Assembly (NCBI GenBank): GCA_965214435.1
Contig: OZ243960.1
Coordinates: 1,364,001 to 1,428,000, forward strand
Direction of reading: 5' to 3'
DNA length: 64,000 nucleotides
Origin: Rubrobacter_A sp965214435
GTDB taxonomy: Bacteria; Actinomycetota; Rubrobacteria; Rubrobacterales; Rubrobacteraceae
Of the stretch, positions 1 to 7,115 are shown piece by piece; position 1 is the stretch's first letter; every line of letters starts with the position of its first letter. The position numbers were made by a program, and so were the translations under genes. Below the pieces are notes generated by a model. It did not search any database, had not been told where the DNA came from, and worked only from the letters and a program-made list of their open reading frames with translations.

Positions 1-1060
1 CCTCTCCGAGCAACCCGAACGCGAGCGCGAGTACCAGAGTAAAGAGGAGGGCGTTTACCGGCGTGCCGCGCCGCTCGCTGACCCGGGAAAAGGCGCGGGG
101 AAAGAGTCCGGCGCGGGCGAGCGCTAGCATCATCCGGGAGGTGGCGACGAAAAGCGCCAGGAAGCTCGTCAGGAGGCCGAGGACCGAGATCGTGTAGGCT
201 CCCCAACCGAGTAGTGGAAAGCCGGCGATGCGGTAGGCGTCTATGGTCCCCTGCTCCAGGGTAGCGGTCCGTTCCCAGGGGAGGATCCAGGCCGAAGCCA
301 GCAGCACCACGCAGTAGAACGTGCCCGCCACCGCAACGGTGGTTACCACTGCCGTACCTATCCGGCGCGGACTCAGGTTCGCGTCCTCGGCCAGAATCGC
401 CACCAGACTAAAGCCCGTTAGAAACGTCATGGCGGGCAGGATAAAGCGCAGAGTCTGTGGGACGGGCTCACCATCTGAAGCGTACGGCGGCCAGAAATTA
501 TCCGGGCTGCCGGCCGCGAAACCCACCACGGCGAGTACCACGCCGATGGCGATGATAATGCCGAAAAATACGAGTTGCGTGCCTCCCCCGAGGCGCATCC
601 CGTAGGCGTTGACGGCGCACACGACCGCAGCGAGGGCGATACCCACTAGCAGCACCGGCAGGTAGACCGTTGCGCCCGCGATGCTGTAGAGGGGAATCGT
701 GGCGAGGGAGGGGAATACGTCGGAGAGTAGCATCCCGGCAGCCGTGACGTAGAAGGAGATGGAGCTTATGTAGGCTCCTATAAGCAGCCAGCCGGCGAGA
801 AAGCCCACGGTGCGGTTGAAAGCCAGGTAGCCGAAGACGATCTCGCCGCCCGCGCGGGGGAACTTCGAGGCCAGTTCCGCGTAGGAGAGTGCTATAAAAG
901 CCGCGAGCAGCGCGCCGAGGGCGAGACCGAAGATCTCCCCGCCCGCGCCGTACTCGGCGAAAAAGTCCCCGTTCGTGTAGATCCAACTAGTCCCGAGAAC
1001 CCCCGCAGCCCCCAGCGCCACGAGCGCCGGCAGGCCGAGGCTTTTCTGCAACTCGTTCAC
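1..1060 (-). CDS. APC-superfamily amino acid permease (partial, C-terminus outside window)
   Basis: The minus strand is open from a GTG at 1060 to the window edge, giving 353 residues without a stop. The GTG is preceded by GGGAGAA at a suitable distance. The protein is very hydrophobic with repeated membrane segments. Its first helix has the glycine-rich pattern of the APC (amino acid-polyamine-organocation) family (LGAAGVLGTSW), followed by a conserved YAELASKFPRAGGE loop. It should be a cytoplasmic-membrane amino acid or amine transporter; the substrate cannot be read from sequence. It diverges from the ATP-grasp/amidotransferase group, so it could import a precursor for or export a product of that group, but this is inference. 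The last helices lie beyond position 1. Confidence 0.85.
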   Translation of the reverse strand, partial: MNELQKSLGLPALVALGAAGVLGTSWIYTNGDFFAEYGAGGEIFGLALGALLAAFIALSYAELASKFPRAGGEIVFGYLAFNRTVGFLAGWLLIGAYISSISFYVTAAGMLLSDVFPSLATIPLYSIAGATVYLPVLLVGIALAAVVCAVNAYGMRLGGGTQLVFFGIIIAIGVVLAVVGFAAGSPDNFWPPYASDGEPVPQTLRFILPAMTFLTGFSLVAILAEDANLSPRRIGTAVVTTVAVAGTFYCVVLLASAWILPWERTATLEQGTIDAYRIAGFPLLGWGAYTISVLGLLTSFLALFVATSRMMLALARAGLFPRAFSRVSERRGTPVNALLFTLVLALAFGLLGE

Positions 1061-1350
1061 CTTTTCTCCCCTATGCCGCGGCTAGCAGTCATTCGCGGGA
1101 GCATAATAAACCTGCGGCCCGTGCGTCCGCTACCTACAACCGGCTAATATCTCCAGATTCCCGGACGGAGCGAGCGCCATACAGTTTTCGTGGTCGGCAA
1201 CTCGCCAGGTGATGCTCCATTTTGTGTACTCTTACCGGTGACCATAAATTTGTCCTGCCGGAGACCGGGAAGTTGTACACCGGGCCGATTACAGTGCTAC
1301 AGTGGTGAATTAGCATTACTTTGCTTGGGACAGCTTTGAGAGGGGGATCT
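1061..1350. promoter_or_regulatory. Divergent intergenic region
   Basis: This gap separates the leftward permease from the rightward ATP-grasp/amidotransferase group and must hold promoters for both. It is locally more AT-rich than its surroundings around 1230-1330. I found no convincing -35/-10 pair at canonical spacing and no protein-coding remnant. The downstream end has a strong purine-rich ribosome-binding site (GAGAGGGGG at about 1338-1346) serving the small reading frame at 1351. Confidence 0.4.
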
Positions 1351-1443
1351 ATGACTACTTCTAGGATCTGGCCGGTGGGCGCAGACTACCGCAAGCTTCG
1401 AGCCGGGAGTATTTGGCGGCGCCGCGAGGGTGGGCGCGGGTGA
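1351..1443 (+). CDS. Candidate 30-codon leader ORF upstream of ATP-grasp gene
   Basis: An ATG at 1351 follows the best ribosome-binding site in this region (AGAGGGGG about 5 nt upstream). It opens a 30-codon frame ending in TGA at 1441-1443. That stop overlaps the GTG at 1440, the preferred start of the ATP-grasp gene, so translation could be coupled. The peptide begins MTTSRIWPVGADYRK and is arginine-rich at its end. It resembles no family I know. It may be a leader or coupling peptide, or simply a chance frame; coding status is uncertain. Confidence 0.3.
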   Translation: MTTSRIWPVGADYRKLRAGSIWRRREGGRG

Positions 1444-2810
1444 TCGAGACCTCCCGCCTGAACGAGGTTTTTGACGGGACGGACGAGGTTCGCGAGTTCT
1501 ACCGACCGCTGCTGGACGTTCTGTCCCGGATGGGACCGGAGGAGTTCGCCGGGCGCCGCGAACGAGCGCGGGCCTTGCTAAGAGACCTCGGCGCGACTTT
1601 CCCGCTGCCGGATGAAGACGGGCACGAAGAGCGCGTCCTCCCCGCGGACTGGGTGCCCCGGATAATTCCGCACGACCACTGGGAGGAGCTGTCCGCCGGT
1701 CTGTTGCAGCGCGGACGGGCCATAAACGCCTGGCTAGCGGACCTCTACAACGGAGAGCAGCCCATAGTCCCGGACGAAGTAATGCGGAGCAGCACCTTCT
1801 ACCGCCCAGAGTTGCTGCCGGAGACCGCGCTGGCAACTCCCGTACACGTCTACGGGCCGGACGTCGTACACCTGCGGGACGGCGGATACGTCGTGCTGGA
1901 GGACAACGTCCGGGTGCCGAGCGGCGTCGCCTACTCGGAAGCCGTCCGCCGGGCCGGGCTGGACGCTTTCGGCGAGACCTTTGAACCCTACCGGGTCGGC
2001 GAACTACAGGGCTACTACGGGATGCTGCGGGCCTCCCTGGAGTCGGCGGCTCCCCCGGACGTTGCGGACCCGACCATCGCCGTCTTTACCGGCGGCCCGG
2101 AGGACTCAACGTTCTTTGAGCACCGTCGCATCGCGGAGGCGTGCGGGTTCCGGTTGCTAACGCCCGACGGGTACCGGGTCAGCGGTGGCGGAGTGGTGGA
2201 CTGCCGCGACGGCGAGCGGGTGGATGTAGTCTACTGGCGCATGGACGACGATTGCGCGGTGGCCGACCTCCCGGGATTGGAGCGCGTGTACCGGGAAGGA
2301 GGCATCGGGTTCGCCAACGCGCCCGGGGTCGGGGTCGTAGACGACAAGGCGGTCTTTCCCTACGTTCCGGCCATGATCCGTCACTACCTCTCCGAGGAAC
2401 CTGTCCTGGACGACGTCCCTACCATCTCCCTCGCCGACCCCGAGCGGCGCTCCGAAGCCCTGGAGCGCCTGCCGGAGATGGTTTTGAAGCCCCGCGAAGG
2501 GTACGGCGGCCTCGGGGTCGTCGTCGGGCCGGAGGCGAGCCGGGATGACCTGGAAAAAGCCCGCCGCGATGTGCGGGAGAACCCGGAAGGGTTTATCGTG
2601 CAGGAGTGCCTGGACTTCTCGACGCACGTCCTCGACGACGGTGACGGCTCGAAGCCTACGGAGTCCTTCGTGGACCTGCGGGCTTTCGTGCTGCCGGGGG
2701 TGGACTACGTGATGTCCGGTGGTCTGACGCGGGTGGCGAAGCCCGGCACCCGGGTGGTCAACTCTTCGTCCGGAGGAAGCTTTAAAGACACCTGGGTCCT
2801 GGAGGACTGA
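1440..2810 (+). CDS. Circularly permuted ATP-grasp ligase (CP_ATPgrasp type 2)
   Basis: The 456-residue protein starts around IETSRLNEVFDGTDEV and has the layout of the circularly permuted ATP-grasp family (DUF404/407 type), whose members form peptide or amide bonds with ATP. Visible landmarks are YGPDVVHLRDGGYVVLEDN, a glycine-rich KPREGYGGLG segment and a SSSGGSFKDTW tail. I prefer the GTG at 1440 because GAGGG lies 9 nt upstream and it overlaps the preceding leader stop; a TTG at 1413 in the same frame is an alternative. The next gene starts 1 nt after the stop, so the two are co-transcribed. In the known N-acetylglutaminylglutamine (NAGGN) pathway the ligase is a GNAT/ATP-grasp fusion; here a permuted ATP-grasp takes that place. 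The substrate is unknown. Confidence 0.8.
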   Translation: MIETSRLNEVFDGTDEVREFYRPLLDVLSRMGPEEFAGRRERARALLRDLGATFPLPDEDGHEERVLPADWVPRIIPHDHWEELSAGLLQRGRAINAWLADLYNGEQPIVPDEVMRSSTFYRPELLPETALATPVHVYGPDVVHLRDGGYVVLEDNVRVPSGVAYSEAVRRAGLDAFGETFEPYRVGELQGYYGMLRASLESAAPPDVADPTIAVFTGGPEDSTFFEHRRIAEACGFRLLTPDGYRVSGGGVVDCRDGERVDVVYWRMDDDCAVADLPGLERVYREGGIGFANAPGVGVVDDKAVFPYVPAMIRHYLSEEPVLDDVPTISLADPERRSEALERLPEMVLKPREGYGGLGVVVGPEASRDDLEKARRDVRENPEGFIVQECLDFSTHVLDDGDGSKPTESFVDLRAFVLPGVDYVMSGGLTRVAKPGTRVVNSSSGGSFKDTWVLED

Positions 2811-2811
2811 T

Positions 2812-4620
2812 ATGTGCGGCATTTGCGGGGAGTTGAGCGCTAAAGGTCCGGCGGACGTTAGGGCCGTCGTTCGCATGAACGAGACCATGGGAGACCGCGG
2901 TCCGGATAGCGGCGGCGTGTGGTCTCAAGGACCGGCGGCGCTCGGACACCGGCGGTTAAAGATCATCGACCTCTCCGAGTGCGCCGCCCAGCCGATGACG
3001 GACCCAACCCTCGGCCTGACCATCGTTTTTAACGGCTGTATCTACAACTACCCGGCGCTGCGCAAAGAGCTCTCCGCCGCAGGCTACAAGTTCTTCTCGA
3101 CCAGTGACACCGAGGTTATCCTGAAGGCTTACCACCGCTGGGGCGAGGACTTTGTGCAGCGCCTGAAGGGTATGTTCGCCTTCTGCATCGTGGAGCGGGA
3201 TTCCGGGCGGGCCGTGCTGGGCCGGGACCGGCTCGGCATAAAGCCGCTGTACCTGGCCGAGACGGGCGGTGGCGCTCTGCGCTTTGCCTCTACCCTCCCG
3301 GCGCTGCTCGCCGGCGGTGGCGTGGACACGGCCATCGACCCGGTGGCGCTCCACCACTACATGATGTTCCACTCCGTCGTCCCGGCTCCGCGCACCATAC
3401 TCAAGGGCGTGCGCCGGCTGTCTCCAGCGACCCTGCTGACCGTCGAGCCGGACGGCACCCGCCGCAGCCGGGAGTACTGGAACCCGGAGTTCGACCGGGA
3501 CCCGGCCTACAGCGGGATGTCCGCGGGCGACTGGGAGGAGGCGGTCTTGGACTCGCTGCGCACGGCGGTCGAGCGGAGGATGGTCGCCGACGTGCCGGTC
3601 GGGGTGCTGCTCTCCGGGGGGCTGGACTCCAGCATTATCGTCGGGCTGCTCGCGGAGCTGGGACAGAAAGACCTCCAGACCTTCAGCGTCGGCTTTGAGT
3701 CCGTCGGGGGTATCGAGGGTGACGAGTTCGAGTTCTCGGACCTTATCGCAGAGCATTACGGAACGGAGCACCACCAGCTCCTCATATCCAGCGACGAGAT
3801 GCTCCCCGCCCTCGAAGGCGCTATCCACGCGATGAGCGAGCCGATGGTCAGCCACGACGTAATAGGTTTCTACCTGCTGTCCCAGGAGGTCGCAAAGCAC
3901 GTCAAGGTGGTCCAGTCCGGGCAGGGGGCGGACGAAATCTTTGCGGGCTACGACTGGTACCCGCCGATGGGAGAGTTTGGCAGAGCCGGCGGCGAAGCTG
4001 GCTCCGCCGGCGGTAACGGTCTGGACACTTACGAGGGCGAGTTCTTTGACCGGTCCCGCTCGGAGATGACCGAGGCTCTAAACCCCGAGTACCTGGCCGG
4101 AGAGGACGTGAGCCGCTCTTTCGTCGCGGAGCACTTCGCCCGTCCGGGGGCCGGGACCCCGCTTGACCGCGCACTGCGGCTGGATAGCCGGGTAATGCTG
4201 GTAGACGACCCGGTAAAGCGCGTGGACAACATGACGATGGCCTGGGGCCTCGAAGCCCGGGTCCCATTCCTGGACCACGACCTCTTCGAACTGGCCGCGG
4301 CCTGCCCGCCGGAACTGAAACTAGAGCAGGACGGTAAAGGCGTCCTCAAGGAAGCTTCGCGGCGGGTGATCCCGCACGAGGTCATAGACCGCGAGAAGGG
4401 CTACTTTCCGGTCCCGGCGCTCAAGCACCTGGAAGGCCGCTACCTGGATATGGTCCGGGAAGCCCTGCACGCCCCGGAAGCCCGAGAGCGCGGGCTGTTT
4501 CAGGAAAGTTATGTCCGGCGACTGCTCGACGCGCCAAACGACGAGCGGACCCGCCTCGGCAGCAACAAGCTCTGGCAGTTGGGCCTGCTCGAACTCTGGC
4601 TCCAGACCCACGGGATCTAA
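2812..4620 (+). CDS. Asparagine-synthase-family amidotransferase, N-acetylglutaminylglutamine amidotransferase type
   Basis: The 602-residue protein has the two-domain class II glutamine amidotransferase architecture. An N-terminal Ntn glutaminase begins MCGICGE, with Cys2 as nucleophile, and carries RGPDSGG and the HRRLKIIDLSE segment. A synthetase domain follows with the pyrophosphate-binding loop LLSGGLDSS at about residue 268. The phrases FNGCIYNYPALRKELSAAGY and VALHHYMMFHSVVPAPRTIL are typical of the NAGGN amidotransferase class rather than housekeeping AsnB. It would transfer glutamine-derived ammonia to a carboxylate activated by ATP. GGAGG about 7 nt upstream supports the ATG at 2812, one base after the ATP-grasp stop. 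The probable role is terminal amidation of a small peptide-like osmolyte; product identity is inferred. Confidence 0.85.
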   Translation: MCGICGELSAKGPADVRAVVRMNETMGDRGPDSGGVWSQGPAALGHRRLKIIDLSECAAQPMTDPTLGLTIVFNGCIYNYPALRKELSAAGYKFFSTSDTEVILKAYHRWGEDFVQRLKGMFAFCIVERDSGRAVLGRDRLGIKPLYLAETGGGALRFASTLPALLAGGGVDTAIDPVALHHYMMFHSVVPAPRTILKGVRRLSPATLLTVEPDGTRRSREYWNPEFDRDPAYSGMSAGDWEEAVLDSLRTAVERRMVADVPVGVLLSGGLDSSIIVGLLAELGQKDLQTFSVGFESVGGIEGDEFEFSDLIAEHYGTEHHQLLISSDEMLPALEGAIHAMSEPMVSHDVIGFYLLSQEVAKHVKVVQSGQGADEIFAGYDWYPPMGEFGRAGGEAGSAGGNGLDTYEGEFFDRSRSEMTEALNPEYLAGEDVSRSFVAEHFARPGAGTPLDRALRLDSRVMLVDDPVKRVDNMTMAWGLEARVPFLDHDLFELAAACPPELKLEQDGKGVLKEASRRVIPHEVIDREKGYFPVPALKHLEGRYLDMVREALHAPEARERGLFQESYVRRLLDAPNDERTRLGSNKLWQLGLLELWLQTHGI

Positions 4621-4683
4621 GCTCCAAATCGGTGAGTGCTCCGCTAATATGCGGTAGTCTAGAACGTCCTTAGGAGGATCCCG

Positions 4684-5391
4684 CTGCTAGAGTTCAATAC
4701 GTTCTCGATCGCCGCCCACGACCCCGGGTCGGGTATGTTCGGGATCTCCGTGAGCACTAAAGTCCCGGCGGTCGGCGCGATCACCAACTACGCCCGCGCC
4801 GGGGTCGGAGCGATAGTGACCCAGGCCCGGGCCAACCCGCTCTTCGGCCTCGACGGACTGAACATCTTGCAGCAGGGCTACGGCGCGGAAAAGACCATCC
4901 GCGCCCTCCTCGCCTCAGACCACGAGCCCGAACGCCGACAACTGCTCGTGGTCGATTCCACGGGACACGCGGCGGCCTACACCGGTGAGGGCTGCGACCC
5001 CTGGCGCGGACACCGGACCGGAGACGGCTACGTCGTAGCGGGCAACCTGCTGGTCGGGGAAGACACTATCAACGCGATGGCCGAGACTTTTGAGGCTACG
5101 GCCGGGGAGTGGTTCCCGGAACGGCTGGTGCGGGCGCTGGAAGCGGGACAGGCGGCGGGCGGCGACAAGCGCGGGCGGCAGAGCGCTGCGGTCTACGTAG
5201 TCCACCACGAGCCGTACTCTTACCTGGACCTGCGGGTAGACGAGCACCCGGACCCGGTGGCGGAACTGCGTCGCGTCTTCGAGGTCGTCAGGAGTGACCT
5301 GATGCCTTTTGTAGAGCGCCTGCCCACCCGGGCCAATCCGGAAGGAAATCTCGGCTCCGAGCTTCGGGGCACCGTGCTGCCCGGAGACTAG
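4684..5391 (+). CDS. DUF1028 family Ntn-hydrolase-like protein, probable CTG start
   Basis: The protein (about 235 residues) is a DUF1028 member, a family with the Ntn-hydrolase fold. Its opening FNTFSIAAHDPGSG, then VPAVGAITNYARAGVGAI and TQARANPLFG, match the family's conserved N-terminal half. The first ATG (4735) would delete the family's opening strand. A perfect AGGAGG at 4672-4677 sits 6 nt before CTG at 4684, so I place the start there. It lies about 60 nt after the amidotransferase, probably in the same transcript. In NAGGN loci the third gene is an M42 peptidase; here an unrelated hydrolase fold occupies that position, perhaps as a processing or turnover amidohydrolase. Function is inferred. 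Confidence 0.75.
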   Translation: MLEFNTFSIAAHDPGSGMFGISVSTKVPAVGAITNYARAGVGAIVTQARANPLFGLDGLNILQQGYGAEKTIRALLASDHEPERRQLLVVDSTGHAAAYTGEGCDPWRGHRTGDGYVVAGNLLVGEDTINAMAETFEATAGEWFPERLVRALEAGQAAGGDKRGRQSAAVYVVHHEPYSYLDLRVDEHPDPVAELRRVFEVVRSDLMPFVERLPTRANPEGNLGSELRGTVLPGD

Positions 5392-5483
5392 GCACCGGCT
5401 TTATAACCTCTCACGATTAATGTGGACGGTACGCTCCAGAGCTTGTACCTTGCGTATTCCGTTACCCGGAGAAAGGTTGGCGC

Positions 5484-5791
5484 GTGGAAGAGTTCCTGAA
5501 TACCGGTCAGCAGGTGCTCGATGCCCAACCTTTCAGCCGGCTGCTCGGGACGAAGCTCATCTCCTTCTCCGAAGAGGGGGCGGTCCTTGAGATACCGAGG
5601 TGCTTACTTCCGAGTACAAGATCAACTTCCTCCGCCCGGCCAGCGGCCACAAACTCGTCGTCCGGGCCACGGTCGTGTACGCCGGTAAAAGACAGGCCGT
5701 AGGCCGCTGCGACGTCCTCTCGGTTACGGAGGGCGGAGAAGAGAAGCTCTGCGCCACCGCGCAGGGCACAATCTCCTCAATAAACTATTAA
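5484..5791 (+). pseudogene. PaaI-family hotdog thioesterase, internal deletion
   Basis: The gene begins with a GTG at 5484 behind a GGAGAAAGG site. It reads a normal thioesterase N-terminus (TGQQVLDAQPFSRLLGTKL) to LEIP at about 5599. The sequence then jumps directly to VLTSEYKINFLRPASGHKL in another frame and continues in family style to a stop at 5791. The missing middle (roughly 35 codons in relatives) would contain the catalytic HGG helix of the hotdog fold. The junction changes frame, so the true C-terminus cannot be translated from the original start. I therefore call this a dead thioesterase. Two short open frames remain, but neither has the active site. Confidence 0.8.
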
Positions 5792-5841
5792 CAGCTTCGT
5801 TCTGTTATAAGCGTTCGTTATAATAAACCCTAGAAAAGCTA

Positions 5842-5901
5842 TTGGACTTCCGGACGGTAAAAACCTAGAAATACTTCTAGTAATGGCAGGCTCTGTGCCT
5901 G
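5842..5901 (+). promoter_or_regulatory. Candidate promoter/operator of the carnitine operon
   Basis: TTGGAC at 5842-5847 and CTAGAA at 5865-5870 are 17 nt apart. The weak -10 forms the left arm of a perfect inverted repeat CTAGAA-ATAC-TTCTAG (5865-5880). A second dyad, CAGGC-TCTGT-GCCTG, lies at 5887-5901, just before the AGGAGG of the first operon gene. Overlap of a dyad with the -10 suggests repression or LysR-type control, perhaps by the regulator gene at the operon's far end. There is no experimental support. Confidence 0.35.
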
Positions 5902-5925
5902 ACAGTCAGCTAACTAGGAGGCTAG

Positions 5926-7113
5926 ATGGATTCCACCGTATCCGAGAGTACGAATTTCGCTCTGTCCGACGAGCACCGGGCGCTTCAGGAGAAGTCCCGG
6001 GCGTTTGTTGAAGAAGCTTTGCATCCCTATGAGCTAGAGTGCGAGCTGAACAACGGTTTGTCGGAAGAAAGCGTCGCGGCGATCACGCAGTCGGTTTACG
6101 ACTGGGGGTTTAACGGGGTGAACCACCCGCCGGAGGATGGCGGGCAGGGGTTTGACGTCTTTGAGCAGATGCTTCTGAACGAGCAGCTCGGCCGGGCGAC
6201 CAACGCTTTGTGGACCATCCCGCACCAGCCGGCGTCGGCGATGAAGTTCGCCACCCCGGAGCAGAAGCAAGAGTACCTGATCCCGACCTGCCAGATGAAG
6301 CGCCGGGACGCGTACGTTATTACCGAGCCCGGCGCTGGCTCCGATGTGCGCTCGGTGCGGACCCGGGCCGACCGGGTCGACGGTGGGTTCCGGATCTCCG
6401 GCGAGAAGTGGTTTACCGACGGTGGCGGGGCCGACTACTTCCTCGTCCACGCCCACGTCGACGGCGACCCGGAAAGGCCGGCGCTCTTTTTCGTGGATAA
6501 GGACCTTCCCGGCGTGAGCATCAAGCGCATCGGGAACCCGACCTACCACTACGTGTGGCCGCGCCCGCAGTTCATCTTCGACAACGTCGAGGTTGGTGAG
6601 GACAAGCTGCTCGGCGAGGTCGGCGGGGGCTTTGACCTGACCAAAGACTGGTTTGTCGAGGGGCGGCTGGCTATCGGGGGGCGCTGCGTGGGGGCCGCGA
6701 CCCGGGCGACCGAGCTAGCCAACGAGTTCGCATCAGAGAGGGTGCAGTTCGGGCAGCAGATCCGGGACTTCCAGGCCATCGAGTTCATGCTGGCCGACAT
6801 GGCGGTCGAAATTCTGGCGGCCAAGAGCATGCTCTACCGGGTGTGCTGGGAAATAGCCTACAACAACGACAACCCGAAGCTGGCCCACGCCCGCGCCTCG
6901 GCGGTCAAGCTGTATTGCTCGGAGACGGCGAACCGGGTCTGCGACAAGGCTTTGCAGATCTTCGGCGGCCGCGGCTACCAGCGCGAGAACCCGGTCGAGC
7001 GGCTGTGGCGCGACACCCGGGCCGACCGCATCTGGGAGGGCACGTCGGAGATACAACGCATGATCGTGGGCGGCCAGATCAAAAAGCGCGGCCTCGCCGT
7101 CTACACCGGCTAG
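5926..7113 (+). CDS. Acyl-CoA dehydrogenase, probable gamma-butyrobetainyl-CoA dehydrogenase
   Basis: The 395-residue protein is a full-length FAD acyl-CoA dehydrogenase. It has the VITEPGAGSDVRSVRT segment, the ALQIFGGRGYQRENPVERLWRD signature and the C-terminal IWEGTSEIQRMIVG motif with the likely catalytic base Glu371. It should form an alpha,beta-double bond in an acyl-CoA and pass electrons to ETF. A clean AGGAGG precedes the ATG. It opens an operon whose later enzymes process carnitine, so gamma-butyrobetainyl-CoA to crotonobetainyl-CoA (the reverse sense of CaiA) is the most economical substrate assignment. General short-chain acyl-CoA oxidation cannot be excluded. Confidence 0.85.
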   Translation: MDSTVSESTNFALSDEHRALQEKSRAFVEEALHPYELECELNNGLSEESVAAITQSVYDWGFNGVNHPPEDGGQGFDVFEQMLLNEQLGRATNALWTIPHQPASAMKFATPEQKQEYLIPTCQMKRRDAYVITEPGAGSDVRSVRTRADRVDGGFRISGEKWFTDGGGADYFLVHAHVDGDPERPALFFVDKDLPGVSIKRIGNPTYHYVWPRPQFIFDNVEVGEDKLLGEVGGGFDLTKDWFVEGRLAIGGRCVGAATRATELANEFASERVQFGQQIRDFQAIEFMLADMAVEILAAKSMLYRVCWEIAYNNDNPKLAHARASAVKLYCSETANRVCDKALQIFGGRGYQRENPVERLWRDTRADRIWEGTSEIQRMIVGGQIKKRGLAVYTG

Positions 7114-7115
7114 CG

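Noticed and set aside
2157..3900. Long open frames on the minus strand opposite the ATP-grasp and amidotransferase genes
   Set aside because: They are antisense to well-recognised genes and their translations have arginine/proline/histidine-rich shadow composition with no motif.
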